Positions 1 through 12,647 of a stretch of 64,000 nucleotides of DNA are shown piece after piece (position 1 is the stretch's first letter; every line of letters begins with the position of its first letter). The stretch is from the NCBI GenBank assembly GCA_033819885.1, contig JAQYUZ010000039.1, positions 102,138-166,137 of the forward strand, given 5' to 3'. The notes under the pieces were generated by a model. It ran no database searches and had not been told where the DNA came from. It saw only the letters and a program-made list of their open reading frames with translations. Both the position numbers and the translations under genes were made by a program. Source of the stretch: Microbotryomycetes sp. JL201. Taxonomy: Eukaryota > Basidiomycota > Microbotryomycetes.

Positions 1-3000
1 CGCCGCTCGAGCAAAATTTGATCACGCAGGCCAACTTGAAGTTCCCGCCCAACATTGCCGACACGTTCATCGCCGATGCGACGTTCAATCTGCAGAATCC
101 GTTTACGGCGTCGATCAATCTCGTGTCGGTCAACGCCCGCGCAACGTATCAAGGCATTTACCTCGGTGTGATTGATGTAAACAACCTGAATCCGGTCATT
201 TCGGCGGCAGGCAAGACGACTATCACGTCCTACGAGTTGCCGTTCCAGCTCATCGACGATCCAAAGGCTCTGATTCAATTCTTGCAAGCTGCTGCTGCAG
301 CCAACGGCGTCGACCTCGGCCCATTGACGAGCGTGTTCCAGCAAGTATTGAGTTTGACGAGCTTGGAAACTTCAGTCACGTCGCAACCTAACTTGCAACC
401 CGAGACTTGCGCACCGACTGGCACGACAAGAGCTGTTCAAAACATCATCTTGTCTGCTGTCCAGAACTTGCGCACAGACTTGCAGATCGAGTCGGTCGTC
501 AGATTGGACGAGTACCAAACGCCACTCAACTTTGCTCAACGGGGCGTGCCAACTGTCATTGACGACTCGGTCCTGTACCTTACTGGATTCCTCGGTCGCT
601 ACAGTGAGTATCCCGGGAGCCTTATCTCGCTCGTGACGGAACCCGATTGACGCTCGTTCGCGTCCACAGTCGTCCAGGGTCTCGTCGACGGTGCTCAGCT
701 GTCGTTCTCATCCGGATTCATCTCTGGCGTCACGAATGATGGCTTCTCGGTTGACCTCGTCGGCTCGTTGACCAACACGTAAGTGTCTCAATGCGCTGAA
801 GCTCCTGCGAATGCTAACTTTCAGCTCTGCAGCGGTCCTTTCGACGCGTTGATCCAGTTCACGCAGCCAATCGACGTTATTTGGGAGGGCAGCAAAATTG
901 CAGAAATCACCTTGCCAGACATTTGCGCGGCAGGTGGCTCTGGTGTACCCGACTACCGCCCGACCGGTCAACTCCGCATCACCAACAAGGGCCGATTCAC
1001 CGACTTTGCTGCCTACATCTTGCTCAATCCCGGTTTCACGTGGACGATCCGAACCGAAAAGCTCAACGTGTTGGCCTTGCAAACGATCTTTGGCAATGTC
1101 GTCTTGCAAAAAGACATCTCGTTCCAGGCATTCAATGGCTTGCCAGGCGTTACGATTGTCAATCCCGACTTCCCCGGCGATTCCGAGAGCCCGCGTGGTA
1201 TTCAACTCGTCACCGACTCTGCCATTCCTTCGCCGTCCAACTTGGGCATTCAGCTCGGCACGACCATCTTCCAGGCATACTTCGAGGGTCAACTCGTTGG
1301 TCCTGTTCAGGCGAACGACTTGACGTTGCAGGCCTTGACAACGACGAATGCCCGCTTGACTGGTGTCATTGTCGAGCGCACGTCGGACGCTTCAACGAGG
1401 TCGCTCTCCAAGCTGTTCTCGGACTTCTTGGCCGATCGCGACAACGTGCTCCAAGTCCGCGGTCAAGAAGTCATTTCGCCTGCTCAACCGAACGAGCCCG
1501 TTGATTGGCTATCTGCCGCTTTCAAGAAACTGACGTTGAACGTCGTCTTGCCTGGAGAAAAGTTCGATGATATTATCTCGGCCATCACGATTCAGGACTT
1601 GACGATTACCATCACTGACCAAGAAGACGCTTACAACGTACCGACTCGCAACAACGAGACTGATGCGACGTACAAGAATCCGTTCGGTTTCTCGTTGACA
1701 GCCAAGCAAGCCGGTGGCGAGTTCTTCATCAACTTTAACGGCGTTCAGACGGCAGTTCTCACGTTGCCCGTCCAAGATGCTGTCCGCGTCGAGACTTCGC
1801 GTGGCCAGCCTGCAGCACTCGTGCTCAACTGGCCTGATGAAGACCGTTTCTTGCGCTCGCTCAACGACGGCTCGTTCAATGACTTTTTCAATGCCGTCAC
1901 GAACACGGCGGGCGTCACGTTTGGCTTGAACGGCGCTGCAAACGTCACTGCTGGCACCTATGCCGGTGACATCCCGATTTATGGCATTCCGTTCAACGTG
2001 CAGACGAGCTTGCTTGGTATTCAATCGCTCAACGCTCGACCGACGGTTGTTTCGAACGTCGAGGTGTACCAAGGATTCCCGGATTACCTGCAGATCAACG
2101 CCGATGCCGCTCTGTACAACCCGTCCAACTTGACTGTCATCGTGAGTGTTCATGTTGACGTCGAGCTCGATCAACCAAAGCTCAATTTAATGTTTTGCAG
2201 ACCAACGAAGTCACGTTCGGACTCGAGTTCCAAGGCCAGATCATCGGCAGCGTCCTCATTGGTGATCTCGAGCTCATTCCTCTCGAGAACAACATCGAAA
2301 CGGAAGTGCGCTACGCTCCTCAAGGCGACGCCGCGCTTGCCGCCGGTCGCAACTTGCTGCAAAACTTTTTGCAGTGCATCGTTTCGGACGTCATCATTGC
2401 AGGCACGCCAAACACGACTCCTTACGGATCACTCAAGGAGGCTCTGGGTCAGATTCAAATCATGACGAGCATTCCACCGTTCTGCGGCAAGATCATCACC
2501 GAGGCCGCGCTTTCGTTCCCGATCACAATTGGTCAGCCTGGCGTCGAGGCGGAGGCAACGTTCGATTTGTCCAATCCATTCCGTGTCACGATCAACTTGT
2601 TGGGTGTCGTCGCTCGAGCGTTCTACAAGGGCATCTACCTTGGTCAGATCAACCAGCCAACGCTCGACCCAATCATCACCGCTCGCGGTTTCCAGAACAT
2701 TACTTCCCGCAAGCTGCCGTAAGCCGTTTTTTGTTGCCTGCACCTGGTCGATTTTCTAACTTACGAGTTTGTGGCGCAGGTTCGACATCAACTTGGATCC
2801 CAAGTTCCTCATTCGATTCTTGTTTGCTGTTGCGGCCGACAACGGTGTCGACCTTGGCATTCTCGGTGAGCGAGCTTTGCTGTTCAGCGCAATCTACATC
2901 TGCTTACTCTGGATCATTTGCACAGTACAACCGTTCAACTACGTGCTCAGTCTGCCATCGACAGAATCCAACGTGACAACGCAAGTCAACACCAAGGAAG

Positions 3001-6000
3001 AAAAGTGCAAGCCGACTGGCACGACCGAGACGGTTCAGAACACCATCTTGGCAGCCGTCGCCAATTTGCGCACCGACTTGGCTATCGATTCTTCGACTCG
3101 ACTTGACGAGTTCCAAACGCCACTGTCGTTCAACCAAACCGACGTCCCAACAAAGATCGACGACTCGGTGTTGTATTTGACTGGCACGATCGGCAAACCT
3201 ATCGTGTCCAACATTGTCGACCAGGCAGAACTGCAGTTTACGAGCGGCTTTATCCGGAACTTGACCGACAATGGCTTGACTGTCGATCTCAAGGGCTCAC
3301 TGACCAACGCGTAAGTCTCGGTCGGTCATGAATCACAACTGACATCAGCTGACCTGTCTCATGCCCGCAGTGGTCCGTTTGATGCGTTGATCGAGTTCCC
3401 CGAGGGCGTCGACGTCTACTTCGATGGTTCGCTGATCGCCAACATTATCCTCCCACCGATTTGCTCGGCTGGTGGTTCTGGCGTGCCCGACTTGGAGACC
3501 ACGGGTATCTTGCAGATTGTCGATTACAACGCGTTCGTCGGCTTCACCGTGTTCCTCCTGAACAACCCGCGCTTCACTTGGACGATCTTTACCAACAAGC
3601 TGCGCGTGTCGGCCCTGGCCACGATCTTTGACAATGTCGTGCTCAGCAAGCAAGTGTCATTTGACGCGTTCAACAAGCTCGCGCCTGGTGTCACGCTCTC
3701 GAACCCAGACTTCCCTGGCGACTCGAGGGCGCCTCGGGGTATCGAGCTCACAGTCGACTCGTCCATTCCTTCGCCGTCCAACTTGGGCATCGAGCTTGGA
3801 GACGTCAGCTTCATTGCCAGCTACGACGGCTCAGAAGTCGGTCCAGTCCAGGCGACCGATCTCACGCTGCCCGCCAAGTCGGTCACGCAAGAGGCGCTCA
3901 CAGGTACGATCATCTATCGCGACGTTGGCCCTGGCACAGAGGCTCTCGGCGAGGTCTTCACCATGTTCTTGATGGGTCGCGTCGTCAACTTGACCGTCAC
4001 CGGAAACGAGGTCGTGTCGCCGGCTCAACCCAACAAGCCCGTGTCGTGGTTGTCGGAGGCATTCAAGTCACTCGTACTGGACGTCGCATTGCCTGGCAAG
4101 CAGTCCAAGATTATCTACGCCATTACGCTCAAAGATTTGGACGTCACGATTGTCGAGGCCAGCCAAGCATACGCAGCCGTCATCAAGAACAACGAGACGG
4201 ACGTCACGTTTGCGAACCCGTATGGCTTCTCGCTCACACCGATTCAAGCTGGTGGCAACTTTATTATCAACTATAATGGTGCCGATGCCGGTGTTCTCAA
4301 TTTGCCCGTTCAAGACGTCGTTCGTTCTGAAACGTCAACGGGCCAGCAAGCCGACTTGGTCATTCACATTCAAGATCCGCCAGCGGTGTTTGACTCGCTC
4401 AATAATGGCGCGTACAATGCCTTCTTTGCCGCGCTGACAAACACGGCAAATGTCGACTTTGTCTTGACCGGTGGCGCCAACGTGACTGCGCGAACGGAAG
4501 CTGGTGACATTCCGATTGGTGGTATTCCCTTCAATGTCGACTCGTCGTTCGAGGGCATCAACAACTTTGGTGGCAAGGCTACAATTCCTGACGGTGCGTT
4601 GCATGTCATACATGGCAAGCTGAACCAGAAGCTCATTTTGAGATTGCTCCACAGTTCCTCGCGTCGTTGGAGGAGGTGGTGGCGATCCGTTCAGCAACAC
4701 CCCTGGCTCGACCTTCTTGAGGATCTTGCTCACGACGATTCTCGAGAACCCGGCTCCGTTGCTCTTGCACACCAACTTTGTATCGCTGGGCGTCATCTAT
4801 CGAGACTATCCAGTCGGTCGCGCTTACATTAACCCGCTCGACTTGATCGAAGGCACGAACACGATCCCAGCAGAATTCCATTACCAGCCTGCAGATGCCG
4901 GAAGTGAGGTTGCGCAAGACATCTTGACGCAGTACGTGTCGACAAAGGGGCAGATTCCAATCACTATCCAAGGAGACGGCGAATCATCACCTTATGGATC
5001 GCTCGCCGCTGCCCTCAGTGGTGTCACGCTCACATCGTCGTTCCCTGGTCAGGGCATTCCGCTCATCTCAGACATTCGGTTGTACCTCGACCTGGTCAAC
5101 GCATTGTGCAACAGCTCGATCGAGTTTGATTTCAGGATCAACAACAACCTCGAGACGTACATCACGCAGATCACGCTTGTTGGTACCGCTTCACAGAAGG
5201 GTGTCGTCGTTGCCACGTTCGACTACACGTTCCCAGAGCCGTTCAGGACAGACCAAGGCTCGAACCCAGGCCCTTATTCACGTACGTTTCGCGCGCGGGT
5301 TTCAATCCCGACTTTTGGCTGGAAGAAACGAGCTGATTCTCACTCTGATTTTCTGTTGCGCTTATAGCCAAGGTTCCGGCCAAGTTGCCGCTCGGACCGG
5401 TTGGCTCGCTCGCGTCCCTGGCTTCGAGTCCGCCAACTTTCGACGTCGACATTACGTCGCTGACCGTCTCACTCGGTGGCTACGTTGCGCCGTCGTTCAA
5501 GTACCAGCAGAATGGCGTGCCTTACACGATTGCCGGTATTTCGGCCGGTGGCAACCCGCTTTCGCTCGACCTCGGTGGCGGACTGGGCGCTTTGGCCGGT
5601 CTGCTCGGCAACTTGCTCAACATTGCCTCTTGCTTGGTCGGCGGTGGTGGATTCACTCTGTTGCCTGGTCTGCCAACCAACATTCTCAGCAACCTGCCGG
5701 GCGTCATTACGTCGCTCATTGCCGGTCCGATCTCGGTCGCCTCGTCCATCATTGGCGACGTCACGTCGGTCGTTGGTGGCGTTACTTCGATCGTCGGTGG
5801 TGTCGTCTCTGATGCCACGAGCATCGTTGGCGGCGTCGTTTCAGACGCCACGAGCATTGTCGGCGGAGTCATCACGAATCCAACTTCGGCCGTGGGTGGC
5901 GTCGTCTCGGATGCTACTTCGATCGTTGGCGGCGTCGTCTCGGACGCTACTTCTATTGTCGGCGGCGTTGTTTCGGACGTTACTGACATTGTCGGTGGCG

Positions 6001-6616
6001 TTCTCGGCCAAGGCCAAGCTGCCGCACCGACAACGACTACTGCACCTGCTGCGCGTGTTGCACAAACCACGACGACGACTGCTGCCGGTGCAGCTGATGC
6101 CGTCACATCGCTTGTTGGCAATGTTCTAGGTCGTGAGTTTTCCTGACTTGCTGTTTTGAGCGAAAACGCTTTGGCTAACGGTTTGTCCCGACAGGCCGTG
6201 ACGAGATTCCGACGCCAACGCCATTGTTCAGTGGCTCCGTGTCTCTGACTCGTGCTCCAATTGCCGCGCCAATGCCAACGAATGCGCCAATCGTCTTCCA
6301 GGACGGACCTGATGCTCCTGTCGTCGACTTGATCGCGCTCGCCGCTGCTCACCTTGGCCTCGAGCACGGCGAGTTCCAAGACATTTTGATCGACCATGGC
6401 GTGACTCACATCGTCAATGATGCCGCACATGCCGACCGTGTTCTCGAGCGGACAGAGAAGCAACTTGCCGAAATCAGGAGAAAGCTTGATGCCGGCGAAG
6501 AGTTCCCGTCGTACGAAGCCGAGTTCAAGAGAGGTCTCGAACGAGGTGAACAACAACGAAACGCACGAGAAAAGCGAATGAAGATGAAGAGAGGAGGATG
6601 GGGAGAGCGAGCATGA
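1..6616 (+). CDS. Giant DUF3712-type repeat protein, 5' end outside the window
   Basis: The visible part encodes about 2,014 residues in ten exons; the reading frame is open at base 1, so the true start lies upstream. Introns: 604-669, 779-832, 2142-2200, 2719-2779, 2866-2925, 3311-3370, 4594-4654, 5282-5367 and 6133-6194; all phases agree. The sequence repeats a beta-rich module typical of the fungal DUF3712 family (for example GPFDALIQF/GPFDALIEF and NPDFPGDS followed by IPSPSNLGI), with many Asn-X-Ser/Thr sites as in extracellular domains. The region after residue ~1,690 is a Gly/Val/Ser repeat, then Thr-rich, then a charged basic tail with no membrane segment. DUF3712 proteins are commonly membrane-anchored by an N-terminal helix; that part is not visible. 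Function unknown; a surface or wall role is inference. The TGA stop is at 6614-6616. Confidence 0.85.
18..5085 (+). repeat. Two tandem ~2.5-kb units inside the DUF3712 gene
   Basis: Unit 1 (about 18-2490) and unit 2 (about 2491-5085) encode the same block order: a NPF...INL segment, KLPF/ELPF, VDLG, TGTT..VQN.IL, RLDE.QTPL, DDSVLYLTG, GSLTN.GPFDALI, NPDFPGDS, SPAQPN.PV.WLS and PYGSL. The second half of unit 2 is more diverged. Two introns occupy equivalent places in both units (779/3311 and 2142/4594), while three are unit-specific. Confidence 0.85.
5770..6001 (+). repeat. 33-bp coding minisatellite
   Basis: About seven in-frame copies of an 11-residue unit, consensus SIVGGVVSDAT, with variants such as a NPTSA copy. 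Copies differ at several bases and some are diverged, so this is not a very recent expansion. It lies in the penultimate exon of the DUF3712-type gene, just before a Thr-rich stretch. Confidence 0.9.
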
Positions 6617-6918
6617 TTCATTTTTTTTTTTTTATCTTTTCTTCTTTCCTTTCCGTCTGGTTTCAAGGTTTTTTTTTAATCAATCAAATAGTGTTTCTCA
6701 CTGGGTTTCCAGGATCAGGATTGATAATAGTGCGCCATATGCTTGAAATCACAGATGTTTATACCAAGTATTCACCCGTCAAATGTCGAATGGAAGCGAC
6801 TTCGGCAAGCAATGACAGGAGCGATGATCGCCGCGCAACGCCCAATGCCGCGGATCTGGGCGTTCGTCGACTCTTTGGCCACTCGTGATTTCCTTGCGAC
6901 ATTCTGCTCACGTTCGCG
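6617..6918. other. Intergenic, T-rich 3' region then A1 upstream region
   Basis: Contains two T runs (6621-6632 and 6670-6678) just after the stop of the DUF3712-type gene, consistent with a transcript 3' end. No gene or RNA is visible. Confidence 0.6.
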
Positions 6919-8179
6919 ATGCCCATCCGACCAATCTCAAACTCACAAGAGCCAGCTCACTTTCTCGAGCTGGTGCACTCGCACGTGACGGAAAGTCTGG
7001 TGACTTTCATGCGACGGCATTCCACAGCGATTACAGTCGACTTGATCTCGCTTCATGAACGCTTTCGCGAGCAAAAGCGTAACCTGGCCGCGTGGGTCGA
7101 GGACAATCCTTTTTCAACGATTGTTCATCGAATAAGAATTGCATGGGCAGCTGGATTGGTAAGCAGTCCGGCCACTCCTGATCAAATCCACAGCTCTTCA
7201 GAAGTCCAGACCGGGGCAAGATGAGATCTCTGCTGATGTCTGCCCTCTCAGACCGCACTCGCCCGGTTCAATTCGGAAATTCTGCTGCCACTGCTGTGGT
7301 CAGTACGTGATCCGACCCACCGTCGTGAGATCGTGAATTTGTTCTTGTCCATTTAACCTGCGATCATTCAATCTTTTAAGCTGAATCTTCCTTGCAGATC
7401 AACTTGATTCTGGGTGACCCGGCTTTGCAATTGCCGTCGTACAATGTGCGACCATTTTTCGGCCACAGTCCTCCTTCCCGCCCGCAATCACAGATCGAAA
7501 CTTTGTGGGAGGCTTGGGGTCAGCAAAATCTAGCGCACGCACACCAGATGGGTCACGCAACAATTTCAAGTCCGAATGCGCGTATTCAAGAAGAGCTCAG
7601 GACTTCTCTTTGGCGAGAGCTTCATGTCGCACATGCTATATCCGACACCGTCCTCGCTCGGGTAACAGATTTGTCATTTCCACGTGCCTACGCTCTCGAA
7701 TGGCTCGACCTCCTCACGCTCGAGCCTATGATGTTGTTGCTCGAAGCCCTTGTTGCATTTCCCCACAGCCGCGCCGAGACCCACATTTCGGTGAGCTACA
7801 GGACACTTTGCTTTTTTGGGGGGGCCGATTTTGCAACTGACGGAGTTTTTAATAGCGATGGACTTGTGACTTTGTACTGGAAGACGCATTAGGCGAACGC
7901 TTTTACGCGCATCACCGGCGTTTTCGTTACACCATAGCCGAAATCGAGTATGATGCTCGACATCAGTGGTTTGAGAGCCTTTTCTCGTCATCAGAGATAG
8001 AGGCAATCGAGCACACTCTGGAGCGTCGACCCGGACCCACTGGACACTCAGAAGCTGACCAGCTTTTGATCATGGTTGACGACATTCACGAAAGAGTTCA
8101 TGTGCACTCTTTTTGGCATTGTGCGGGGTCCGGCTTTCTGACGAGCAGGCAACATCGTCGTTATTTTGCACAGCACTAA
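6919..8179 (+). CDS. Unknown protein A1 (tandem family A)
   Basis: Four exons with phase-0 introns at 7159-7251, 7303-7397 and 7791-7855 give 335 residues. The last exon (7856-8179) has no early ATG but is open for 107 codons. I do not recognise the protein. No signal peptide, membrane helix or catalytic motif is visible; it looks helical and probably intracellular. It aligns with A2 and A3: the start MPIRPIS resembles A2 MPRDPLS; RELHVA in exon 3 recurs in A3 and as REVQVT in A2; the last exon opens with RWTCDFVLEDA, like A3 SWTCNFDA. Near the C-terminus is SRQHRRYF, shared in form with A2 and the B genes. The ATG was chosen because it aligns with the A2 start. Confidence 0.6.
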
Positions 8180-8474
8180 GCATTATGGTTGTTGCACTAG
8201 CTATGGTCGCCCCTTGTCCTAGTTTTGTATTTATCTTTTGTCATGATGGCAACACGCGTGAGCAACTGCTTGTTGTTGCAACTTGCTCATCTTCTTCAGG
8301 TATGACGCATCCTCAAACAAACAGATAGAATCAGCATCACATGTGCTTTACTGAAGCATTGTCGCTATCTTCACTCGCCCTCCATCACAGGAGTCGTATG
8401 GCGGCCAACTCCGAGGACATTGGGCAGCGCAATTTCGGCCTGCTCAGTGCTACTCCGGGTACCAGTTCTGCGCA

Positions 8475-9589
8475 ATGCCTCGCGATCCTCTCTCAGACCA
8501 CTTACCGGTGACCTTTGTCCGCTTTATCAAAGCCCACTTGGTTGAATGCCTCACCTTGAACCGGGGTTTGACCGCACACCATGTGGCTCGCGACATTTCG
8601 TTTGCCGAGGAAATGTTCAACAGAGAGATAGAAATCCAAGCTGGACGTCATGGTCCAGTGGCATTGAGAGATGGCTGGGCTGGAGGCTTGGCGGCACTTG
8701 AGAACTTTAACCGGTTCCACCTGCTTCCTCAATGCTTCAGTATTGAGCACACTGACGCATCGCAAGCAATTGTGAGTTGAGAATTCTTCAGATAGATCAA
8801 GCGATGCTCATTGAGCCATAGATTGATTGTGTGCTTGGCACCGCATCATCGAATACTCCGCAAAATTTGAACGAGCTCAGCATCCTCATCAGCGCCTGGT
8901 TTCGCCACTTGCTGCTCTCAGCAGCCGGAGACCAGCACAGGATATTGCTCTTGGCGCTGCAACGAGAAGTACAGGTGACTCGCGCCACCGCGAACAAGCT
9001 AGTCGAACTGGTTCGCACGCGCCAGATTCGATCACATGATGCCGCAGCTCAATGGCTCAGCGAGATATTATTCGAGCCGTTTCTTCTGGTGCTAGAGGCA
9101 TGTACCGCTATCTACCGTGAGAGATGAAAAGCCAATGCTGACCCGTGATGCAGTTTGCCCTTGCATTCCATGAGGAAATGCACAGAAGCGCAAGCGTTAT
9201 CGAGTTGGAGGATGCATTTGTGAGCTGTATGACTGCTCGAGCTTGTTGCACAACATCTCACCACTGAACAAACTTAGGGCTGTGAATGCAGCTTCGAGCT
9301 CGGTGCTGACCGCGACGTTTCCTACGAACAATACATGTACATCAAGGCTCAGTTGCATCTGGCAGCACATAAAGCTCGTGCCTCAATCAAGAACCAGATA
9401 CCTGTGACCGAATACAACGCCGTCCACCACCTTTTCAAAAAGCGTCCACAGACCGCAGACCTTTTGTTGAGTGCTGCTCGGGCGCGCCAGTCGAGCAACC
9501 GGGCCACGCTCGCTTCGCTGCAGCATGCTTCTTTCACACTCTATACGCGAGCATTGACCAAGCGACAAGCGCGTCGCTTCGGTTTCTGA
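8475..9589 (+). CDS. Unknown protein A2 (tandem family A)
   Basis: Four exons, 316 residues, with introns 8772-8821, 9098-9153 and 9220-9277, all phase 0. The second intron is best read as GC-AG: donor GCATGT at 9098, acceptor ending 9153. No GT donor nearby keeps the frame, and this junction restores the alignment of LVLE-FALAFHEEMHRS with A1 LLLEALVAFPHSRAETH. A1 has no intron at that site. The last exon starts with GCECSFEL and ends with the RQARRFGF motif at the stop codon. Function unknown; no targeting signal seen. It sits 295 bp after A1 in the same direction, consistent with tandem duplication. Confidence 0.6.
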
Positions 9590-9951
9590 CGGGTGCGTGG
9601 AAGCAATTCCGGCATATTGGGCATGTCGGATGCAGTTGCGCGGCACGCAAGTGTGCATCAATGACCCAGATAGTCCAGAGCGCACCAGAGGTGAACGTTC
9701 CAGGTGAGCCCAGAGAGCTCGCTTGTTGTATCGTATTTGAGAGATTACTCGATATGCCACGCAATCGATCGCACGTGAGATCACCAAGAAGCTTGTTGTT
9801 AAATCTCGCTTGTATGCATTGGAAAATACCGAAAACCACCGCTAAGATTGCACAGCCTTGAGCTCCTGGCATCAGGAGCTGGAGCGTCGATCGCGCGGAG
9901 CTCACGCCTACGCTGTCACTCTTTCTGTCATCAAGCTGAACCGGCACCAGC
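9590..9951. other. Intergenic between A2 and A3
   Basis: No ORF or RNA supported. Presumably the A2 terminator and A3 promoter. Confidence 0.5.
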
Positions 9952-10991
9952 ATGGATGGAGGTTTTCTGGACCACTTTCTGTTCCGTTTCAAGCGACTGG
10001 TCGATCACTGGGAGTCTAGCAACGTCAGCTTTGACCTCAATGGCGAGCCGTGGAACTTTTTGCAGGCGGATTTGACAGAGTTCAAGAAGCGGTCTTTCCT
10101 TTGCCGATCCAAGGACGCGGTGGCATACACGCACGCCGCCGCGTTGGACGCATTGCATGGATACAATCAAGAGCTGTTGCTGTCTGCGATGAATTTCGCT
10201 CCAGCCGCATTAGGAACGCTTGTAAGCAGATAGTCTGTTCACGATCATTTATCTGGTACTGATGGCTCGCTCCAAGCGTAGGAGACCCTTTTTTGGGGAG
10301 CGGACGAGATGACGGACCTCAAGTTTTACCATTTTCCAAGGTCCGAGTCACAATTAGAGCTCTTCTCGCAAGCTTCGCACAGTCTCATGCACAAGACCAC
10401 AGCTCAAGACAACGCATGGAGACAGGTGATGCTCCGCGAGCTCCACGTTGCTCGGTTCGCCTTTCGGTCGGTCTTGCGGCTGCCGGCGTATCGCAATCTG
10501 TCGAACCTCATTTTTGTGGTGATGGAGATCTTTCTGCTTGACTTGCAACATACACTCACATACGTAGAGAAGTGTGACTACGTCAGACAGGCTCATCCAG
10601 TGAGTTTCCGGTTGTGACTAAGTCACCGTTTGCTTGGAGAAACGCCACCGAGCTGAGTGCCTGTTGCGGGTGCGTGCAGGCGATTTCGTGGACATGCAAT
10701 TTTGACGCCCTTCAAGGATCCCTCGCGGAGCACATTCATGCCGAGCGTGACGAGTATGCGCGATTGCACGGTCAGGAGGCGCTGATTGGGCAATGGGTCA
10801 ACTATCGCCGCTTGGACGGCGCATTCAATGGCCTGTCGGCGTCCGAGCTATTGGATCATTTGGAAGCTGAGAGAAGGACTCGAAGGCGGGCTGACCGCAG
10901 ACTCTTTGGCCGTGCTCAGAGCGTTCAAGCTCGGCGTGTCGCATTGCAGGTCAACCCTCGGGGACAAGTCAGGCGCCACGCGAGTGCATAG
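9952..10991 (+). CDS. Unknown protein A3 (tandem family A)
   Basis: Three exons with phase-0 introns 10222-10281 and 10600-10679 give 299 residues. Exon 2 carries MLRELHVARFAFRSVLRLP, the clearest copy of the family A block. Exon 3 begins AISWTCNFDALQ and ends in a basic tail in which the RQ-x-x-R-[YF] motif of the relatives is eroded to VQARRV. Function unknown. The start is less certain than in A1 and A2: it begins MDGGFLDHF and lacks the MP..P start, so an upstream exon is possible. Confidence 0.55.
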
Positions 10992-11214
10992 ACCCTCGGA
11001 TAGATCCTGTTGCATTCGATCGAGCTGGAGGTGATTGGTCCGAGGTGCTCTCTTGCATTAAATTAGGACAGGAGGCGAGGCCCGTGCGCGCGCGCGCCGC
11101 GTCGACGCGCGCCGTGCATTTCCTCTGCATTGCGCCCCGGCCCGGACCCCAAACGCACGCTCCAGTGTTGCATGCGCGTGTGATTCGTCCGAAGTTTCAT
11201 CGCCGCCCGTACCC

Positions 11215-12647
11215 ATGTCGTCGTCGTCTGGATTTTCGTCGGCGACAGTCTTGTCGCTGCCGCCGGCGACACGCGCGCTCACGCTGCTGCTGATCACGTG
11301 CTCGACGCTGTTGTTCCTAACACGCGTGACGCAGGCGCCGCGTGATGTCAAGCAGGCGCTCGGCGCGAGCGACGGCATGGTCGACTGGCTCGTCGTCACG
11401 CCGGGCAACGTCATGTGGTACCCCTGGACACTCCTCACAAGCAGCTTTGTCGAAAACAATTTGATCGAGTTCCTGTTCTCGCTCTTGACCCTCCCACTCG
11501 CCGGCCGGTACCTCGAACGCGTCTGGGGCCAACTCGAATTCCTCAAATTCGTCGCCGTCGTCGTCGTTGCATCAAACATCGTTGCCTGCGTCGTCAGCTA
11601 CATCGAAGCCGTCGTCCTCGGCAACCCAGCCTTGTTCTTGTGAGACGCGAGCTGGAAACACTTTCGGCCATTGGATATGAACGAAAAGCGCTCGAGGCAA
11701 GCTGACATGTATCCATACAGGTACGGCATGAGCTATCACGGCCTCATGGCATTGCAGACCGGCTTCCTTGTTGCTTTTACGCAACTTATTCCAGAGCACC
11801 AAGTCCAAATGCTCGGCGGACTATTCAAAATGAGGGTCAAGGTGCGCACGCCCACTATGAGGTACAACCGTAGATCTACGCTGAGCTCTCCTTGCAGTCC
11901 TTGCCGATGCTCTACGTAACAGTCTCCAATGTCGCATGCCTGCTGGGCTACCAATCACCGTGGATCTTGATCCAGTTCGGGTGGCTCATCAGTTGGTTCT
12001 ATCTGCGCTTCATCAAGATCAACGAAGGTGGAGAATTCAGAGGAGACAGATCAGAGACGTTCAGCTTTGCCGCTTGGTTCCCACCGTTCGCTCAGTGCGC
12101 TTGCCTCTTGATTTTTCTCCCTGATCGACACTAACGAATCGATCTATCAGGAAATACGTCTCGCAATTGACCAACTTTGTCTTCAATTTGGCCGTCAGGT
12201 TCAAAATCTTGACGCCATGGCCCGACCTTGAATCTGGATCGACGGTAGGTTACACGGCCGTACCAGGTGGCGCTCGAGCCGAAGCCGAGCGAAGAAGGTA
12301 CGTCCTACAAGGGCCCCCTCGGAAGCTCCGTCCTTGGCATGTTACTGACTGTCCAAGTGCGCGCTGTCTTCAGGGCCTTGGCGTTGAAAGCTCTCGACCA
12401 AAGAATGGCTTCAAAACCATCACCAAACCCTCAATCCTCCGGATCGGGTTTCGCTGCAGGTCCATCCACCTCAACAACAGCATCTCCAGCCGGTGCACCT
12501 GCGGTCCCTGCCACTGCAGCGACGACTCACGCAAGCCCGTCAACGACACAATCAAGCTCGACAACCTCAAGACAAGGTTCGGTCGTAGCGGTCGATTCTA
12601 GTGCAAATACTCAACCGACGTCGGCAGAGCAATCAACGATGCAGTGA
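11215..12647 (+). CDS. TMEM115/DUF1751-like rhomboid-fold membrane protein
   Basis: Five exons (introns 11640-11720, 11842-11897, 12095-12150, 12298-12373) give 387 residues. The N-terminal two thirds has several hydrophobic helices and matches the DUF1751/TMEM115 family, a rhomboid-like group without protease residues; TMEM115 is a Golgi protein linked to retrograde traffic and glycosylation. Recognisable features are WYPWTLLTSSFVE, the WGQLEFLKF stretch, SYHGLMALQTGFLVAFTQ and, after the last intron, the family's RRRALALKALDQR helix. The final ~75 residues are Ser/Thr/Ala-rich. The last intron matters: splicing 12297 to 12374 joins AERR to ALALKALDQR, whereas unspliced frames lose that block. 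Confidence 0.85.

Noticed and set aside
5522-6556. 344-codon minus-strand open frame opposite the DUF3712-type gene
   Set aside because: It mirrors the 33-bp repeat; open antisense frames are expected opposite such repeats.
12245-12266. A 22-nt intron (GTAGGT...CCAG) in the TMEM115-like gene that would link two open frames
   Set aside because: A normal 76-nt intron at 12298-12373 gives a better result, restoring the family's RRRALALKALDQR helix.
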